This document shows positions 40,366 to 53,492 of a stretch of 64,000 nt of DNA, piece by piece. Position numbers and translations under genes: made by a program. Position 1 is the first letter of the stretch, and each line of letters opens with the position of its first letter. Source of the DNA: Struthio camelus (Eukaryota; Chordata; Aves; Struthioniformes; Struthionidae); assembly GCF_040807025.1 (NCBI RefSeq), contig NC_090952.1, forward strand, positions 14,443,068 to 14,507,067, in the 5' to 3' direction. The notes under the pieces were generated by a model. The model was not told the origin of the DNA, searched no databases, and saw only the letters and a program-made list of their open reading frames with translations.

Positions 40366-43300
40366 GGTAATCAGGTGCAACAGTTAAATCCAGAGGAGTT
40401 TCCCATTTCAAGTCAAGCACACTGCAGGGAAAACAGAGCAAACTAATTATGATGTAAATCCACAATGAATGATGCTGAAATAGTGTGCAATGTAAACAAT
40501 AATTTTGAAATTCCCAGTTTATATCAGCACTGATCTATTTTATGCACTCCAGAAGTATAAAGCTCAGAAATGATATTTTTGTACTAATGAGTCTTCTACT
40601 TTTTAAATCAAAGAATAAATTAAAGCATTTTCAAAAGCATGCCAGCCTCATTAATTAGTTCTATTAAAATGTAAAGGATGAATACATACATTTGCCTCTC
40701 ATGTTGGGCTTGGAGCTCTTTACCTTAAATATCCTATCATGTATAGCATGGCTGGAAAGAACATTTATTACTAATATTCCTTGATGCTTCTCATTATAAA
40801 ATCCTTCTTTCAATTGTTTAGAATTTATCTAAGTTATAACTACTTAGGCTCAAACTTTCACAGTGGGCATTTGAGAGAATTTCAGCCAAAGTGTTTTTGC
40901 CTTTTCCAAGGACAAGATAAGGCAAAATACAGTGTTTCAACTGTGTCAAGAAATTCTAGCAATTGTTTCTTGAACATTAAAAAACAAATTCATCCTTTCC
41001 AAAAACACATTTTGTAAAAGCCTTGAAATATAAGACAAGGTAAACTTTAGGTTTGAAATGTATTTCACATTGACCTGCTGAAAATTCACCTGCATTTAGG
41101 AAGTTATAATCCCTTCTATTTTTCACATCCCAATTTATTCATCAAAGCTGTACTAAGTCTTTCAGCCTCATTCCTTGATTGCACCAAGCTGAAAGTAAGA
41201 AAGAACCAGGACAGGGATACTGCCGACTGTCCAGCTGAAAACAGTGACCTCCACTATAGGCTCCCTTTCCACTAGCATGGAAACTCCATTGGCTCATGAC
41301 AAAACTTACATTTTGCTATAACGTTTCTCCATGCAGAGAGCGATAACATACCATCCAGTCAGCTCCTCTTAGCTTAAATGATGGAGATCTCTGTGGATTT
41401 GGGTGTTTCAATTCTTTCAATCAATTGATACCTCCACTACGTATTAGGACAATGCCTCAGGACAGAATGGCTACATTTTCAGTTCTGATTTCAAAAGCTA
41501 GAAAATCACCCAAATCAAATACCTACACACAGTTTTCTGAGATACCTTTAAATGCCCACACAACAATCACTCAAAACTGAGAAAACGCTAAATTTAAGGT
41601 TGCTTCTGCAACCATAAATCATTCCTCTGTTTGTAAGAATTATGTTAGTCTCCCCATTTTCCCCACGGGACCCGTTTCATCCATTGTGCTGCAGGAGTCA
41701 CGTTCACTAAATGAGCAACAATTCAATAACTTCTCCTTCTGTCAGTCTTCATTACTGGTCTAGATTTTTTACATACTATTTAAATCAAGTTCTAAAACCA
41801 GTGTTGTCTCTTCATGTTTGCCAGTGCAGTATCAGAGTATTTCCAACACACTAATTGACTCATTTTAGCAGTTTCGCTGTGAGATAAGGGGTTTTACTAT
41901 TCTCATTTAGAAATGGCAAACTAAGGCACAGATCCTATTGTATATGTGGCATAAGCTAACGGAGGAGCTCTATAGTAAAAGCCAAGTGAGTACTGGGGGA
42001 AAAAATTAGCCCTATATGCTTTGCTACTAATCACATTCACAAATTAGAGAATTAGATGAATGTCTAATGTTGCATTTCTATACACAATTCATTGAACCAG
42101 CAGTGAGATGGACCTCATTATTTACAAGCACAAGATGCTAAAAACACTTGTGCACCAAGGCTAATAGTCTGGTTTGCAAAGTTCTACTTGCTTGTGAGGA
42201 CACATGCTCACTTAAAACAAAGGAAACGTATTGATGTTACTAGGGGACAGAATATGGAAAGCTGCACAAGATCCAATACAGCCTATGTCAGCAAATGCAT
42301 GCTAAGGCATTTATAGACCAAGTTCTCAGCTGAGCTTCCAACAAGATGAGAGTGGGGTGTCAGCACGGTTTGGTCAAAACATCCAGTAGCTTGCTCCAGC
42401 TCTATGTACATATTTTATTCTAGGTCACTTTGAAGGCTGCCCTGGCTGCTTAGGAGAAGTCTTACTGCAGTTCTAGAGCCCCCTCTTGGCCCATGCAGGC
42501 GTACATGATACAGGCAGGACTGGAGCAGCTGTGCTTTTCATGAGAAAGGCAATTCCATTAAACTAACAGCTGTGAATGGAGCAAAAATTTACTTCACTCT
42601 GACTTTATTTTCTGTGGTTTTACCTCCTTATGTTTACCGAATTAAGTAATATGAGTCTGATCTTATTGTCTTATCGGTCAGACTAACAGGTGTCCCAATT
42701 GCAGGAGTCACCAATAGATGCGTGTCTGCTCTGAAACTGAAGGAGTAACTTCAGACCTTTCTCATTCTATGTCAAACAAAGGGATTCTTCAGGCAGGATA
42801 AATCAGTAAAATAATGTTTGTTTATTACAGTATTAGCACTAGACATTAACTGACAAGAATGGCAAACCCAGCCCACTATTATCATAGATGTAGAAAGAGT
42901 ATAAAAATGGAATTGCCCAGAGTGAAGATACTAAACGCTGTCCTTGTGATACTAAGCCCTGGTCTGTGTGGGCTGACAGTATCATCACATTTACTGCCTG
43001 CTGACAGCTGAGTAAGAGGTGTAACACTATGATACAGAGGTGTCAAGATCGCTGAAACTAATCCTGGGATGCATGGTGTTTACCTTGTTGACTCAGCTGG
43101 CTTGGTATGTTAAAGGAGCAGTATAGTATGACAGTAGAGGCACTGCAACTTAGCATAAAGTAAAGCCATTCCTTTTTGGAAATATTTCTGATGCTTTCCT
43201 AGAAAAAGTATATTTTATATTAGTCTTTTAAATGAAGATACCGGTTTCCTGCACAAGCCTATGTCTGCTATTACAGATGGGGAAAATGTAGCAGTGGTGG

Positions 43301-45144
43301 AGCTACTCAGGAGAAGAGTGGCCAAGTGAACGATTTAGAATTTTGAATTACGATGCTCTGTTCTCACTTCTCTGGTCTAACCAAAAGACACTAAGCCTGG
43401 GAAATAAAGGCCTTTCAGTATTCCAATAAACAGTATCCTTTCAGGGCTCAGTTGTTGTTACTGAGCTGAACAACAAGATGACTCAGAATTAGACTACAAG
43501 ATTGGGGATTGATTCCAGAATGCCCTGTATCAAAAGAGCATATGTCTGTTGCTTGTTCAGAGGAGAGACGGTTCAGCACAAACAATAGAGGATGCGCTTT
43601 CAAGTTGAGCAGCTCCAGCTCCATCCATCAGAGATAACAGTAGCTTTCGGCCATACATTTTATCCTTTGTAACGGCTTTACATACATTATATGAATTAAG
43701 GCTGAAGGGACCTTGACACTTGAAGATATTTTAACAGAATACTTTTTCTGCATAATAAGTTAAGTTAGTCTGATGTGAGAGATTACGGTGGTATCCCGAG
43801 GTGAGTAAACATACATGGGTGACGGATCCACTGTTCTGCACCACACAGAAAGGACAAGATCATCTCCTATCGAAACTGTGCTAGTAGAGATGAATCAAAA
43901 TTTGGATCTAGAATTTCACATTTCTCACTTTGAAGAGCGAAAGAAAGCAGAACTTCCTGTCTTACCCAGGTAACTGCTAAACGTTTTGCATGTACTTTGC
44001 CTTAAGGACCTCTTCAGATCAGCCCAGATCTTGGGAGGTTGGCAGAAGGCCTAGGACATCCATGACAATGAGCATACTGAGCTCTTGACAGACATACCAC
44101 GGCTTCCTGCATAAACTCTGTTTTCTTCACATCCAAGAACACTGAATTCTTACTGACTTAACCTTCGAAGAGGCTGCATTTTAACAACACTAATACGAAT
44201 GCTGATCCTACTGCAAAGAACTCCAGTGTTTCCTCATCAGATTGTGATCAGAACTGTGTAAATAACGGATCTCCTCAGAACACCCATGTTTCAGAAGAGC
44301 CTGCTGGAACCTGGATTACCTCAGGCTGAGTAGGACACTGAATGGAAGTCTGTCATATTCTAGGTATGTACTCTGACCACTGGCTGTTATGTAAAGCACT
44401 CGATTCATGCTCTTCTGGATGTAGTTTCAAAGGGAGGAGGGGAAGAAGCAAACCACTGTCAAACTTCACCACCACCCACTGGTCCCCATCCGCCTCACTC
44501 AAAGTTTATTTAACCAATGGCAGTCTCTCCTTGAGCCCCAGCAGTTCCAATACAGCCATATTAAGGTTTTGCTTTTTCCATAGGTGTTTTAAGCTCTGCA
44601 GCTCATTATTGCTTTAAGGACCTTGCCACCCGATCTTGTATCCAGTGGAGCAAATAACAATATTCCCATTGGCCACTCAAGAACAAAACAAGTTGTTGCA
44701 GGATTCTTCTGCAACAACCACCAAAACACTACACAACTGCAAACCACAAGAGACATGCCTTGCTGCACTTGAATTAGTTAGAAGATTGTTGTACCAAACT
44801 TACTAACAGTAAATCATGAGAAATACTGAAGAACTGGAAGCACAGTTTTTTGCAAAACTGTCACTCTTATTGCTTATTATATGGAGAAAATAGATTTCAC
44901 TGAGAAACTCTTAGAACTGCCTACAGAAAACATACTTCTGGCACTTAAATTTCTGTGGATCAGCTTGAGCCAAGAATGCATCCAGGTAAGGAAAAGATGA
45001 GTAGCGCCTTGCTACTACTAAAATCGGGGGGTTACTTAGCCCGACCAGGTATATCAGAAATGATGACACAGACTTCTTAAAGAAAGACAATTTAGTATAG
45101 GATAGCTTAAGTTAAACTGATATGAAGATGATAAAAGTGATTAA

Positions 45145-45186
45145 TTTATTTCTTTCTATTTATTTCTTATTTATTTCTTTTATATA
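45145..45186. repeat. TTTA/TTTC tetranucleotide repeat
   Basis: Interrupted TTTATTTC-type units, about 42 bases. Confidence 0.85.
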
Positions 45187-46300
45187 CAGGTAAAGATATA
45201 CACTTATAGCTATCTATACCTATGTAGCTACATCTCCATATCTATCAATTTATTTAGGTTCAGCTTGAACTTTTCTTCTTGGTTTAAAATATTCTACTGG
45301 GCTAGCAGTTACAGTAAAATTACCAAAACTTCCCAAATATCCTAGGCAGGCACATACATTAGCTTACTGTAACATGCATGCAAAAAGATACTTATGTTCC
45401 AAGCTCTACAACAGTCATGTTTTGGTTTTCAGTGCATGTCTCCTACAGACCAAGAAATTTGAGGATGTCAGTCAATACATTCATGCTACCTGAACATCTT
45501 GCTTTTTACTGAAGTTTCAATGTATAAGCAATATCAACATCTGTTTCAAGGATCTCTGCTGGAATTGTAGCTTCACACAGCCAAATTGCCTATGCTTCCA
45601 CTGAGGAAATGGCTATTTATTTTATGCAACCATCTGGGCTCTAAATACTATGTTTTGTCATTTGTGGTCTTGTTTTCGAGGGTTTCTTGTATGAAATTTG
45701 ATGCCTTCATAACTTATTTCTTCTGTAAATGGTATTTTTTAAGTAATCAAACTTGTGAATAAAAATTTCATGAGAGGCTTACAACATCAGTGTCGATTCA
45801 TAAATATTTTGGATCTAGAGCCAAACCCTAATTGCAACAGCTTGATGGTCGACATTTCTTTCTTATTTTTTTCCCCCCCGTGGAATCATATGTAAAAACA
45901 GTCTTTGAAAAACCCTCTCCAGATGAATGACATACGCTATTGCAGAATGTAATACTTTAGGATGTTACTGATAAGCCATTTGCAATGTTTGAACACAGGC
46001 CATTCTAGTCAAGGAGCCCAGGCTCCTCCTCTTTAAGAAAAGGGGCTAATGCTAATAACTGACAGCAGAAACAGATATCCACAAACCCTTACATATTGCC
46101 TACAAGAGACAGGAAATGACTTGTACTACTCTTGTTTGGATAATAGTAGAAATGCAAATGCTTATTTTCCACCTCATCTCATAACTTCTCAGGTTTTCCC
46201 TCAATTGATTTGAATTTCAGACCAAACCATCACAATCCAGAAAGCATTAAGAAACTTAGAGGGCTGCTTACAGAGATGATATGAAACACCAAGTCACAGA

Positions 46301-46467
46301 TGAGAACAGCAGACTTTTCTAATGCGCATTTGCCACAATTACAGATCAGTTTATGCTATGCCATGGAGTTCACTGCCTAATAAAAGGGCCCAAATGCAGA
46401 GCCCTAAGCACCCTCAGATCCCCTCACTGTTGGCTCAGGCATACCATCAACATTCCCATTTCACCCA
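46301..46467. repeat. 167-bp direct repeat, copy 1 (LTR-like)
   Basis: Begins TGAGAACAGCAGACTTTTCT and ends ATTTCACCCA, so it has TG...CA ends. It contains AATAAA (46379-46384) as an LTR R region would. Copy 2 at 47583-47749 differs at only 5 positions. Both have identical length. The two copies bracket about 1.1 kb without a recognisable gag or pol frame. Confidence 0.75.
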
Positions 46468-47582
46468 TGAGAAGGGAGTCCACCTTAGCAAAGACCTAAC
46501 ACTCCAGCTTTCCACACAAGCAAGCCAAAAGACCCTCCTCCCAGCAGTCTACCCCATGCAAAAGCCTACATCACAACAACCTGTAATCTCTGTATCTCCT
46601 ACTAGGACTCTTCTCTTGCCACATCCTTCAGCAAGGAGGTTCTCTCTCTTTTCCCATGGGTTTGTTTTCTTCCCACTATAACTTGCTCTGTCAAAACAAG
46701 GAGTGCAATCACACAAACTAGCCAACACTAACCAAGCTGCCTCTTTGTGCAACAGCAGAGGGATAAAACAAGTAACACACTATCCCAGAAACAATAAGGA
46801 AACCTCAGAGAAGCATATGGTTAAACTAGGCAAGATGAGCTTGTACAACTTACAATTAGACTCCCTACTGCAGTTTAATCACCAAGAAGGGACAGCCATA
46901 ACCCTATTCTCTCCCCTCTTCATCAGCTTTACTACATCCATTCCTATAAGTCCTAAACATAAGTCTCAAAAAACATAAGGAAATACAGAAGCAGATACTG
47001 CTCTAAAAACACCTTCATAAAGTATTTTATTCCACTTACCCTGAACATCAATCATTTCACATTACCTGTATTCCTTGAAAATTCTGCACAGCCCATCCTG
47101 TTTCTGCTCTTATCTTGCTCTTTACCTTCTTTTCACTCAGGCCCAGTGGCCTAATCATTAGGCTCATCTCCTTCACCTGGACCAGCCACTACATGTTTTC
47201 CATGCAGTGCTCTCAATCTCTTCTTCCAAGCTATGTTTTAAAACCTCTTCTTTCAAGACAACTTTTATATAACCAGCATACCTTCAAAGACATGATATCA
47301 AGGATTAACACAGAAAACCCAAAGCCTGTTATATTCAAACAGAATGCAAAAATGGAGTACAAAATGAGTAACCTAAGACTATAAGTCGTGTCCAAAAATC
47401 CCATAAAAGTCCATAAAACCTTAATTCAATACCAAACTTTTCTAGAGGTGGCAAGTGGTATCCTTTTCTCCAAGGAACCACTCAGCTTCAAACCATACTT
47501 TTTTGGGCTATCAAACACAACTTGCACAGAAAGAGAAGGCCACGACAAACTCAGAGCAGTGAACTAATCATAGGTTTGCCCA
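46468..47582. mobile_element. Interior of a possible non-autonomous LTR element
   Basis: About 1.1 kb between the two 167-bp repeats. It has no reverse transcriptase, protease or gag motif in any frame, and no recognisable primer-binding site next to copy 1 or polypurine tract next to copy 2. It could be the interior of a small terminal-repeat retrotransposon, or ordinary sequence caught between duplicated blocks. Confidence 0.3.
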
Positions 47583-47749
47583 TGAGAACAGCAGACTTTT
47601 CTAATGCGCATTTGCCACAATTACAGTTCAGTTTATGCTATGCCATGGAGTTCACTGCCTAATAAAAGGGCCCAAATGCAGAGCCCTAAGCACCCTCAGA
47701 TCCCCTTGCTGTTGGCTCAGACATACCACCAACATTCCCATTTCACCCA
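47583..47749. repeat. 167-bp direct repeat, copy 2 (LTR-like)
   Basis: Same length and orientation as copy 1 (5 substitutions in 167 bases, about 3 percent). AATAAA at 47661-47666. Flanking bases (CACAGA before copy 1, CGAGCA after copy 2) do not form a clear target-site duplication, so either the borders are misjudged or this is a local duplication rather than an LTR pair. Confidence 0.75.
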
Positions 47750-50700
47750 CGAGCAAGCCCAGAGCACTTGTATAGAAACAATGTTAAATGTTATACCTTT
47801 TTCAGCTGGTTGTCTGAATGAATCAGGTAATAATTATTTTCCCCGAGATTAAACTTAGCTGAACTGGCAGATTTCTCCCCTTGCTCAGCAATAGGAAATG
47901 TGGGTAAACCATATCTGGGCAGCTCCTTGCCCCCTCAGGAGCCTTGGCTGTAGGGAGATTTCAACCTCTCTTCAGTTTTGCCCGTGATATAAAACAGTGA
48001 TCTCTTAAGTACCTGAGTTTCATTTAACTGAAGTCATTGAGCTCAGGACAGCTAGGAGGAGGAGGATAATGATCTCTGAGATACAGGAAGTCAGACTCCA
48101 TGATCTAGTAGTTCCCTCCGCTTGATAAATTAGAAGATAATAACTAGATGAGGATTTGGAAGGCACTGGCTGGAGAGCTGTGTGATGCCTGCCAGCAACT
48201 ACCTGGCTCAAGCAAGTGTCATTCCCATTCATTAGGCAGAATGAGCAAACTCTCCTTAAACTAGGAGTGAAAAAGTGGAAGAGAAAAAAATTAGACTGCA
48301 TATGTAATTTCAGGCCAAGACTAGAGAGCACCTTCCTTATCCTGTGATGATGAGGAAAGCCAAATCTTATTACAGATTATAGGGGTTTAAGAAAGTCTGA
48401 CTGCATGGTGTACTAAGAATAATTATTATCCATGCACCCTATTCGTAGTGGTCATCAAGCTGCTATACCTACAGCAGACTTTCTAATAAGGCAAAGAGTA
48501 AACAGCTTTCATGGTCTTTATGGCAAGGAGAAAGAAAAAGTCATATACTTGGCTCATCAGTTATTTGTTATATGTGACTAGGATGCCTATGTGAGGAGAA
48601 CTGATAAATGGAGAAGGAATTAAACTACAGAAGATTATATTTAAGGAAAGAGGGAGGGAGTGAAGCCTCTCCTTGCAGTACACCAAAGGACAAATCATCA
48701 AGGTAGCAGTATATCAGCTCCAAAACTAAAAGTATTGCTGAAGCAGCTAAACAGCTGGAGTAGCCAAGTGGTGAAGTAGCTATTCTACTCAGAAAGCTGG
48801 TACTAGTACCTGAACATCTTGCATTGAACATCAGATCGTGAGCAGAGCACAGAGCAGAGAACACTCCACTGAATGGTACATAGATTCACAAAACAAGGAA
48901 AATTTGGAGTTACTTGTTACTCCTCTTGCTGTTGTTTCAAATAATTGCATATAGGTGAGATTCATGCAGTAACTACTCTAACTTGTCACAATGAGTGACA
49001 GATGAAGTTTTAAACCAACCTTAATATTTTGCGCAGACTTTGAAAATTCTAAATATGTCATTCAATATTGGCTGTATGCTTTTTATTAACAGTGTAAACA
49101 AATAGAAAAGCAACTGTTTCAAGAAAAAAGTTTACTGAAGTAATAGAATATGAAAATTGTTGCAGTAGATCAAAATAATACTTTTTGGTTTATCCTTGCA
49201 TTTTTAACTCTATGTATTACTTAATTGATAGATCATAAGCTCATTTAGAGATATTAGATCTATTGCATACAGAGGTGGTCAAGGGCTGCTACCACCGACC
49301 ATAACGGCTACTTTGGAATCATCGGTCTAGCTTACCACAGCCTATTTCAATCTTTAAAAAAAAAAAACAAAAAAACAAAAAAACACACCCACACCCACCA
49401 CTCAGCCACTTTGTAGCTGCCACTGGACAACTTAAGCTTATGGTTTGATACCATAGTTGAGCATTGTTTGAGCACAGGAGATGAAGGACTAAAGCACTTA
49501 CAAAGAGCAGGCGCTGCTATCTTTGATATTTGATTCCCCTGTGATCTGTCCAAAGTTAATAATGGAGATGTGTGTCATGTGTTTAGAGAGAGCAAACAAT
49601 AAGAAGAGGTAGGACTGGAGACATATTATGCTTCTGCTTAACTCTGTACTCAGCTAGTTTAATAAACTATAAGGAACAATTAAGGCTATGTTTATAGTTA
49701 GAAATCCATTTCTGTTTGCTGCCCCCCTTCCCAGCTTAACCGGCTGCTGCTAGCCAGGGGAGACAGCACATCTATTGCAGCAATAAGTTCGGATCTAAAT
49801 AGCAGTTTCCAGCACAGCAAGTCAATTGAGAGAGATGTCACCATTTCCTTTTCCTGACTTCTGGTCCTTTGACACTTCACCTTCCTTCTCCTCTGCCCCA
49901 TAAGTACAGACAAGTGGTTGACAAAGAGCTACATTCAGGGGCTTCACTTTGCAGGTAACAAATACATGGAGTTCAGAAAGCAAATTTCAGCTGTTCTTGA
50001 GTGCAGGCAACAGCTAATATAAATGCTCAGAAAACTCAGCTCTGTCTCTAGCAGTCACTTTGCTCAAAACAAGATTCTTTCTAACCATGTCATTCATAGA
50101 GACTTTTGTGAAGTACTGAGGGAAAAGTGGCTTCCTTTGATGAGGCAAAGAAAATGCCTGTTGCTGGAAGCTATCCATCATAAAAATGCCAGGATGTATT
50201 AGAGCTCCCTAAATTTTTATTCCCAAGACAAATGGATAAGGCCAGTGTTTTCTTGAGAGGCATTCCTCCCATGTCAAAATCTACTTCCCAGTACAGTTTT
50301 ACAAACATGCACCCACCTGCTAGGGTAGATAACAAATAAATGCCCATCATGTCTTTACTTGAGGAAGATTTCATTGTTCCTGCTTTTTTTGCAGTTGGGG
50401 AAAGATACCCCTCCCCCCAGCCAAGAAATAGCCATTTCGAGGTAAGACCTTAAAATTGATGATTTTGAAAGTTTTCCCTACTGCCATGCTGTTCTGCTCC
50501 TGCATTCCTGTGGTGCCAACAGATGAAGTTGTAAGCCTGCTCGCCTCCCTGCATCTAATCCTGATACTGCTCAGCAGCAGGGAAGGTGGGCAAATGTTCA
50601 CTAGCAGTTGTTGGCAAAGAAACACAGCAGGATTTAAACTGAATGACGCCACTGCATGTGTAAAACAACCATTTGAGCAAATGCTGCTATAGTAGATTTT

Positions 50701-51318
50701 TAACCACTAAAACAGAATTTGCTGTTAACCTTTTGTTTCCTAACTAGCTGCAGTGATGAGTTACAATTAATTGTAGTTCTGCTTTTTTTTTTTTTTTTTT
50801 TTAAATCAGCCTATTGATGATGAAAAAATAAGATTAATGCTTATAGCAGTTGACGTGATAGCCTTTTATATGTGACCATACTAACAAAAATAAATTGCAA
50901 AAGCCAAACAGGAATGAGATTCTGCCTCATTCTGGTAAAACATTCAAGGTCATTTTTCTTAAGATCATTTTCCCTGTTATCTTCCTTCTCTTCCTTTCTG
51001 ACTCCACAGCCTAGTCTTTAGCTAATATGCCCCACCCCAGAAGCTTCACAGTTCAGCTGCAGTCATTTTATAGCATTCTAGAAAGGTGCTGGATGAAGGG
51101 GACCAAAACAGTAGTTTACCACACTTGCTCACTGTTTAAAAGCTAGATCTCAGTCACTTACTGCATTATCAAAATAACTGGTCAACACCAACCCAATAAC
51201 TGCTTTTCACAAAGCTCTCAGATTTCCTTGCTTCCGACAGTTGTTCATACAAACCATCTCTGATGAGAGCTCCCTCTCCTCAAACCGAGGCCTCTCATTT
51301 CTTAAAGCTATCAGCTGG
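47750..51318. other. Non-coding interval
   Basis: Only A-rich tracts (49354-49384) and T20 at 50783 stand out. Confidence 0.55.
50783..50802. repeat. Poly-T run (20)
   Basis: Uninterrupted T20. Could be the tail of an old antisense retroposed sequence; no body recognised beside it. Confidence 0.85.
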
Positions 51319-51960
51319 TGTCACGGGACACCAACCTACCTTACAGTCCTGGGGTCCCGGACTGTGTGGGTTTTGTGTGGCGCGAGGGAGGGGAGAAGGC
51401 GGAGAAGGGGATTTACTACCTGACTCCACAACTTGTTGCAAAGATCAAAATTTACTACATAAGTTACAACGGTACAAAGTAACAATTCTTATTAAGAGAA
51501 ACTTAGTTCAACTAGAATATTTACTTTCTAGTTACACTAAAAGTTATGCTAACAGTAACTACTTAATAAACAGACAAAGCTAGCTAATTTGTAATAATTG
51601 TAACTACCCAAATGAACCAACGATGCAAGCCAGTTCTGGTTGATCTTACCCACTGTTGCCTCAGCAGCCAACGGACACTCAATCCCAGGGAGGTAACTGC
51701 GGGAGGGCAACTCAGTCCCAAAATCTGCAAGTTGGCAGACTCCTTGTCACCCACAAAGAGCCAAAGATGGCCTCCAGGGGCAACCTATTTATACCTTCAG
51801 GGGAAAGTGGAGGTGGAGTCACTAGACCAGTCTCTTCACGCAGTCCCAGTCCTTAGCTTTTCGCTGCTGCAGGGTTCAACTCTCCTCCTTCCTTATGACG
51901 ATCGATCGCACCCACGGCGGGGGGAGGGGGGGGGGGCGCAGTGGCCAAACACTCCTAACA
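51319..51960. mobile_element. Probable solo LTR of an endogenous retrovirus
   Basis: A 642-bp block starting TGTCACGGGACACCAACC and ending CTCCTAACA, i.e. TG...CA ends, flanked by GCTGG and GCAGG (a 5-bp target duplication with one mismatch). Inside are TATTTATA/TATAAATA near 51787 and AATAAA near 51570, and base composition differs from the surroundings. No viral coding region adjoins it, as expected for a solo LTR left by recombination. Orientation is not settled, since the TATA-like box reads plausibly on either strand. Annotated as an old viral remnant only. Confidence 0.5.
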
Positions 51961-52073
51961 GCAGGTCTGCTGCCTTGAGCACTCTTCAGCACTGAAGAGA
52001 GGAGTCTGAGTGACTGGAAATGATTGCTTTATTCTTGCAGTGGTGGTCCCAAGGAGAGATCTCATAGCTCAGG

Positions 52074-52230
52074 TAAGAAGGAGTTAATTCCAGTCCACAA
52101 TGATTAACACTGCCCCAGCAGTGAAAGCAGGTGTTGTCTCTCAAGGTCCTGAAGAGGAGGAGATAATTCCAGACCACAATAATTAACACCGCCCCAGCAG
52201 TAAGAGGAGGCTTTGTTTCTCAAGGTCCTG
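52074..52230. repeat. 79-bp tandem duplication
   Basis: Two copies with a 79-base period share AATTCCAG.CCACAAT.ATT, AACAC.GCCCCAGCAGT and TCTCAAGGTCCTGA; a degraded third partial copy (GCAGGCCTTATCTCAAAG) follows. It lies 114 bases right of the LTR-like element. Origin unknown. Confidence 0.7.
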
Positions 52231-52608
52231 ACACCCAAGCAGGCCTTATCTCAAAGTCTTGACATCCTCCGCTTTGGAGTGTGAGGCACAGGAACACAGA
52301 CTGCTTGTAACTGGCACCAGATGGGGGTGGGGGGGGAAGCTGGGAGCATCCCCGACAGCTGGGTATTTGGGAAGACTGAATTCTTAAAAGGTTTAAATCT
52401 TAGCGTGGGACTGGCTAACCCAATTTTTATGAGAGCTTAGAAAGAAATCATTATACATTCCAAAAATGTCTTCTAGCCTGAAATATCAGCTACCTATGGG
52501 TACCTGGTCTTAGGAACGCTAATAAACTTTTCCTTACCTTTCCCTGAAAATGATGGGGAAAGACATTGCCAAGATATTGACTCCTTGAGACAACAGGCAA
52601 AAACCCCT

Positions 52609-52634
52609 CCTCACCTCTCCTGATAGAGGTGAGG
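52609..52634. repeat. Short hairpin, 10-bp perfect stem, 6-base loop
   Basis: CCTCACCTCT-CCTGAT-AGAGGTGAGG. Isolated inverted repeat in non-coding DNA; no stem extension beyond a G-T pair. Confidence 0.8.
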
Positions 52635-53214
52635 GCAATGGTACTATTTTCTGTAAGGATAAGGCAAAGAAGATTGAGCATCCTAGTTATTGCAATGGTT
52701 GCTAGTCCAACTGGATCCTCAGCTTGAGTCGTATCCTTGCCTAGCAGCACTTCTTGTACGAAAAGGCCTTCACTCACCTCCCTCCATTTATCAGCACACT
52801 TCTAACCACCATTCTTTCATATATTTAGCTATTGCAATTCATAAGGCCGTATTTAATTAAGAAATTGCACCAGGCAGGTAACAACATTATTGAAAGGCAT
52901 TTCACCGAAGTAGGACTTCTCAGTTAAGAAACGCACACCAGATCATTTTGTATCTGTGTATTGCCTCCCCAGATCTCCTATCCTGTGCTTAGGGTCCAGT
53001 GCACTGCTGTCACCTGTCCTTTTAGTTGGCTTAGTTTTTTCATCCCACTTTTGGATCTTGCGTGTTAGTGCTAGATTGAGCACCGTGAATAAGTAAATGC
53101 TAACAGCTCAGAGAGTCAGTAAAAATCGTAACAGGAGTCTAGGCAAGGGTGCAGTGCTAAATGGGAGGCCAGGCAGATGCATCAGAAAAAAATGCTTTTC
53201 TAAAGGAAAATTGT

Positions 53215-53220
53215 TTTATT
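53215..53220 (-). terminator. Polyadenylation signal AATAAA
   Basis: A canonical AATAAA on the minus strand, 172 bases past the TGA of the candidate terminal exon. Position fits a short 3' UTR. Such hexamers are common in AT-rich DNA, so its value depends on that exon being real. Confidence 0.3.
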
Positions 53221-53391
53221 CATTTCACTGCAGCCCAGCTGACAATCAACAGTAGGTAGAACATTGAACAGCTCTAGCCTTATAGACTGAAAATCAGATA
53301 CTTGGAAACTAGGGAGATAGGATGCAAAAGGACTCTATAAAATTCATAGCCATGCTTTCCTTTAGAGGGCAGCTCTTTGTAGAATTTACCG

Positions 53392-53492
53392 TCATCTTCT
53401 GTGCATTGCCTGATTATCAGGTAACATTGCCAAAACAATGCCCTGCTGCAACAGGGACAGTAAAGCTACCAGGATAGTGTTGATGGCTAATC
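53392..53492 (-). CDS. FMR1NB: Candidate terminal exon of the FMR1NB-like gene
   Basis: Seen: a very strong minus-strand acceptor (CAGTTTTTTTCTCTGTAG) is followed by 101 bases. They are open in the frame required by the 1-base overhang of the tail exon (G+GA) and end in TGA. The 32 residues begin GLAINTILVALL, are hydrophobic at first, and end NQAMHRR. An AATAAA lies about 170 bases downstream (53215-53220). A weaker reading is that a donor-like ACG|GTAAAT just after the stop makes this a non-terminal or non-coding exon. A hydrophobic C-terminus after a basic tail is unusual, so the coding call is tentative. Confidence 0.35.

Larger units (their letters stand above)
34882..46300. other. Non-coding interval
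   Basis: 11.4 kb of AT-rich DNA with homopolymers (36363, 37399, 40296) and no convincing exon, RNA gene or transposon body. Confidence 0.55.

Noticed and set aside
46322..46681. 119-codon plus frame and its shorter twin at 47604
   Set aside because: The similarity is the 167-bp DNA repeat itself; the frames diverge immediately outside it, so not a gene family.
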